A DNA stretch of 62,324 nt from Deltaproteobacteria bacterium UBA2409 (lineage in GTDB: Bacteria; Bdellovibrionota_C; UBA2361; DDRT01). Location: positions 1-62,324 of the forward strand of contig DDRT01000004.1 in the NCBI GenBank assembly GCA_002343185.1. The letters are read 5' to 3'. Shown here one piece after another: positions 59,861-62,324 of the stretch. Every line of letters begins with the position of its first letter. Position 1 is the stretch's first letter. Under the pieces are notes generated by a model that saw only the letters and a program-made list of their open reading frames with translations, ran no database searches and was not told the DNA's origin. The position numbers and the translations under genes were made by a program.

Positions 59861-61285
59861 ATGTTCGCAAATCCTCTTGAAGAGATAAATAATGCTATCG
59901 ATAAAGCCAGAGCTAAGTTAGGGAGCCAGCACTACCCTGAGCTAGATGTTGAGGTATTAGATAAAGATGTAATATTAACTCTCCCGGAACCAAAAGATTG
60001 CAAAGCCCCAACTCTGACAACTGATGAGAGATATCTTATTTATATCGATCGTGTAGGAGAGAACCTAGTAAAACCTGAGAATATTTATGTTAGAACCAGG
60101 ACAGGTGAGATAATTCAGATTGAAGAGTATTGGAATAAACAGCGAACAGTTGTTGAAAGTCCAATTCAAGAGAGAGCTATTTTAGGTCTTATAAATCCAT
60201 TGATTCATGGAAAGCTAATAATAAGCCGATCTGAATTAGAGGAATATCTTCTAGACCCAAAACCTAAAGATGTGTATGTAAGAAATCATTGTGTAGGTAT
60301 TAAATTCGGAGTAACAACATCAGATGATATAAAAATATATATTCTTTACGGCTTTCCTACTTCTACTCTTCCCTGTGGTATTGCTGGTTTTAAAACCGAA
60401 CGTGATGCTATCGCTGCTTTAGAGAAAGCAAAAGAACACTATGATCTAGAAAAGCAAAAGATTATTGATGATCGTAATCTATTTTCTGCTAGCGGATCAT
60501 TTAAGGTTCAGGGGCTTGAGGATTTACCTAGAATAATTTCAGAGAACCTAAGAAACTTAGTAAGATTCGATACAGGTGTTGTGAATATTATATCATTAGA
60601 AGATTTTGGATCTAGTGGTTCAAATTCAGCAAAGGATCTTATAAAAAGATTAAGATCTTTAGGTTCCATATCCACATTCGAGGAGGCAGCTACTCTTTTA
60701 ATTAGTAGACATATGGCTGAAGCTCTAATGGCTGAATCAATTAATCAAGGATCTGCTCAAGCTCTAATTAAGGAGTTTAAAAAAATTGATCTGGAAAACA
60801 ACTCATTTTCAACAGAAGAGCAAACTGCCCTTGAAGAAATTGACAAGCTTTGTTTTGAGCTTATAGGTAGAATATATCCTGAAAAAGCTAAACGTTATTA
60901 CTTTGCTCCAATCGACCCATTCGATAAATTCATTGATTTTGTTTTGAACCGTGAAAAATATGATCAGATGATTGGCCTATTAGAACTTGTTAAGCATAGT
61001 TTTAAGCTCGATGAAGAGCAAGGCTATGAGCTTATAAGATTTGCTGTTACTACTTCTCCACTAGAAAAGGCTGAGTCACAGGAAATTTTAGATCTAGCTA
61101 AATACGAGCATAGCCACAAAGTAAATTCTTATCATTGCGACGATACCAAAAGAGCCTCTAATAAATTGGGTACATTTAGGGAAAGTGATGATGTTAAAAT
61201 CATAAGAGAATTTTTTAAATTTATCCGCGAGGAGTTAAAGGTACAAAGAGATCTCGAAACCAAGGCAGCTCTACAAAAAACATAA
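59861..61285 (+). CDS. hypothetical protein of unknown function (474 aa)
   Basis: Family not recognised. No signal peptide or membrane segment. The first 190 residues are strand-rich (DVILTLPEPKD, RYLIYIDRVGENL, IKIYILYGFPTS); the rest is mainly helical and highly charged. GATAAT with TTAGAT 16 bases upstream lies just before the ATG, so the leader is very short. The 3' end overlaps the convergent UbiA-type gene by 65 bases. Codon use looks like that of neighbours. Confidence 0.7.
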   Translation: MFANPLEEINNAIDKARAKLGSQHYPELDVEVLDKDVILTLPEPKDCKAPTLTTDERYLIYIDRVGENLVKPENIYVRTRTGEIIQIEEYWNKQRTVVESPIQERAILGLINPLIHGKLIISRSELEEYLLDPKPKDVYVRNHCVGIKFGVTTSDDIKIYILYGFPTSTLPCGIAGFKTERDAIAALEKAKEHYDLEKQKIIDDRNLFSASGSFKVQGLEDLPRIISENLRNLVRFDTGVVNIISLEDFGSSGSNSAKDLIKRLRSLGSISTFEEAATLLISRHMAEALMAESINQGSAQALIKEFKKIDLENNSFSTEEQTALEEIDKLCFELIGRIYPEKAKRYYFAPIDPFDKFIDFVLNREKYDQMIGLLELVKHSFKLDEEQGYELIRFAVTTSPLEKAESQEILDLAKYEHSHKVNSYHCDDTKRASNKLGTFRESDDVKIIREFFKFIREELKVQRDLETKAALQKT

Positions 61286-62210
61286 GTGCGATACATGAAA
61301 GAGAACAAAGTATAAGTGCCAGCATTAGATGCTGTTCTTTATATAAAAACTCTGGATATTGAGCAGGACTATTTTCTCTGAACCCTAAATTGAAATAATA
61401 AGCAATTAGATAAGCAAAAAAAGGTATCGCAAAAACAAGCTCTAGCCTATAAAGCATTACAAATGCCATTGCTCCAGTCATAAAAAGAGCAATATAAAAT
61501 ACATTTCCTGCTAATAGCCTTTCCTCCGTGTAGTAATGAAAAGATCGTCTATAAAGTGCCGCAACTCTTTTATTCCCGATTCTTCTATACTCAGCGAATC
61601 TTTTAGTACCCATTAAAAAAGCTCCAAGCATCCAGTAGCAAAATAAAGCAGAGACAGGTGGAAGAGCTTTTACACCCATTGCATACCACCCAATAGCCAT
61701 ACGAATCGGGTTATTTATCGCCTCTGAAAGAACATCTAAAAATGGAAGCTCCTTGGATCTAATAGGTGGGATATTATAAATGCACCCCATCACCCATAAA
61801 AATAAAGAGGTGTGCCCTACAGGCAGACTAACAGAGTATGCAATTGAAAGACCTAAAATCCCAAGAGCTATCCATTCAAAATAAGCAATCTTCACCGAGA
61901 TAAGACCTGATGCAAGAGGTCTAACTTTTTTTACAGGATGTCTTCTGTCACGCTTTCTATCTAAAATTTCATTTAAGACATAATTACTTGAAGCAACTAA
62001 ACAGGTAGCTAAAAGTGATAGTGCGATATTAATTATAAGCGAGACATTGAGAGCTATCTCGAAGAAAAATGGCACCATAACCATTCCTGGTAGGACAAAG
62101 ATATTTTTTATCCAATGATCAGGTCTAGCTATTGCAATATAATCTTTCCAGGAAGACTGAAGTGTTACCTCAGGCAACTTTTCTGCTGGGAGCGACATTG
62201 AGCAGCGCAT
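61221..62210 (-). CDS. UbiA-family prenyltransferase
   Basis: 329 residues (or 325 from the second ATG at 62196-62198) with eight or nine membrane segments. The diphosphate-binding motif is N80-x3-D84-x3-D88 (NEILDRKRD), followed by RRHPVKKVRPLASG. IARPDHWIKNIFVLPG is typical of the decaprenyl-phosphate phosphoribosyltransferase-like branch rather than of UbiA or MenA proper. It may make a polyprenyl-linked sugar precursor for the envelope. The 3' end overlaps the convergent unknown gene. Confidence 0.85.
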   Translation of the reverse strand: MRCSMSLPAEKLPEVTLQSSWKDYIAIARPDHWIKNIFVLPGMVMVPFFFEIALNVSLIINIALSLLATCLVASSNYVLNEILDRKRDRRHPVKKVRPLASGLISVKIAYFEWIALGILGLSIAYSVSLPVGHTSLFLWVMGCIYNIPPIRSKELPFLDVLSEAINNPIRMAIGWYAMGVKALPPVSALFCYWMLGAFLMGTKRFAEYRRIGNKRVAALYRRSFHYYTEERLLAGNVFYIALFMTGAMAFVMLYRLELVFAIPFFAYLIAYYFNLGFRENSPAQYPEFLYKEQHLMLALILCSLSCIALMFFVELPWFRDLFVPLTPRG

Positions 62211-62239
62211 TTTACAGGATTTAAGAAAGATAGGCTAAT

Positions 62240-62324
62240 GTTGGGGGGGGGCAATGCCACTTACATTCAATTCTAAATTATCAGTGCTTGAGAACTGATT
62301 TTTGAACACAGAGTGCTCAGAGTT
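62240..62324. repeat. second copy of the composite repeat, cut by window end
   Basis: TTGGGGGGGGG at 62240-62251, then 62252-62324 matches 39905-39977 with a single change (gagaactg for gataactg). The cagagt palindrome inside it begins at about 62305. The remainder lies outside the window. Confidence 0.88.

Overview
The window is a chromosomal segment of a Gram-negative, flagellated bacterium with AT-rich DNA (under 40% G+C by eye). Outer-membrane biology is shown by a LolA-type lipoprotein carrier, a TolC/NodT-type outer-membrane lipoprotein, several lipoprotein signal peptides and an O-antigen ligase/polymerase-like protein. Gene content (sigma-54 regulator, DUF224-type Fe-S membrane oxidoreductase, FtsH-CdaA-CdaR-GlmM operon, PT-rich and FG-GAP proteins) looks most like deltaproteobacteria in the broad sense (Bdellovibrionota, Desulfobacterota, SAR324 and relatives). 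No rRNA is present and I cannot place it more closely.

Layout. 1-5.6 kb: rimO-lolA, a zinc-binding small protein with a glycosyltransferase, an NtrC-type regulator and an M50 peptidase. 5.8-11.3 kb: nadA-nadB, an RND-type outer-membrane lipoprotein, a glycosyltransferase and a DUF4397 lipoprotein. 11.3-17.8 kb: repeats, tRNA-Val, lon, an archaeal-type 8-oxoguanine glycosylase, a hybrid histidine kinase, an RlmI-like methyltransferase and a 2OG oxygenase. 17.9-25 kb: an unknown 477-aa protein facing the overlapping operon cysteine desulfurase-mnmA-rnc-der-guaA. 25-35.2 kb: small proteins, lysC, then ftsH-cdaA-cdaR-glmM-nnr-tsaE (c-di-AMP and cell-wall precursor genes), and a PHP-like protein. 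35.2-41.2 kb: a membrane Fe-S oxidoreductase, tRNA-Lys, a zinc-ribbon coiled-coil protein, rnpB, a glycine-rich protein and ychF. 41.3-48.7 kb: two secreted proteins, an unusual flagellin, tRNA-Ile2, a flippase-like protein, mreB and hbd. 48.7-54.7 kb: the tig / rplY-pth-rpsF-rplI operon running into surface-polysaccharide genes. 54.7-62.3 kb: tRNA-Leu, a LysM lipoprotein, an AGCS symporter, clpB, an unknown 474-aa protein and a UbiA-type prenyltransferase.

Protein genes are mostly housekeeping and packed in overlapping operons. The striking layer is non-coding. Several families of palindromic repeats fill most gaps between convergent genes, nest inside each other and supply stop codons for neighbouring genes. 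Three of the four tRNA genes are flanked by partial copies of themselves. The 3'-side copies all start where the T-loop meets the 3' strand of the T-stem, and the intervening DNA (about 100-230 bp) is hairpin-rich and has no gene. The RNase P RNA gene carries a tandem 33-bp palindrome in its P16/P17 arm. This suggests small hairpin elements that enter structured RNA genes while leaving an intact copy.

The most unusual protein is a flagellin whose surface domain is a seven-repeat FG-GAP beta-propeller. It appears to start at a CTG codon, with its Shine-Dalgarno sequence in a hairpin loop.
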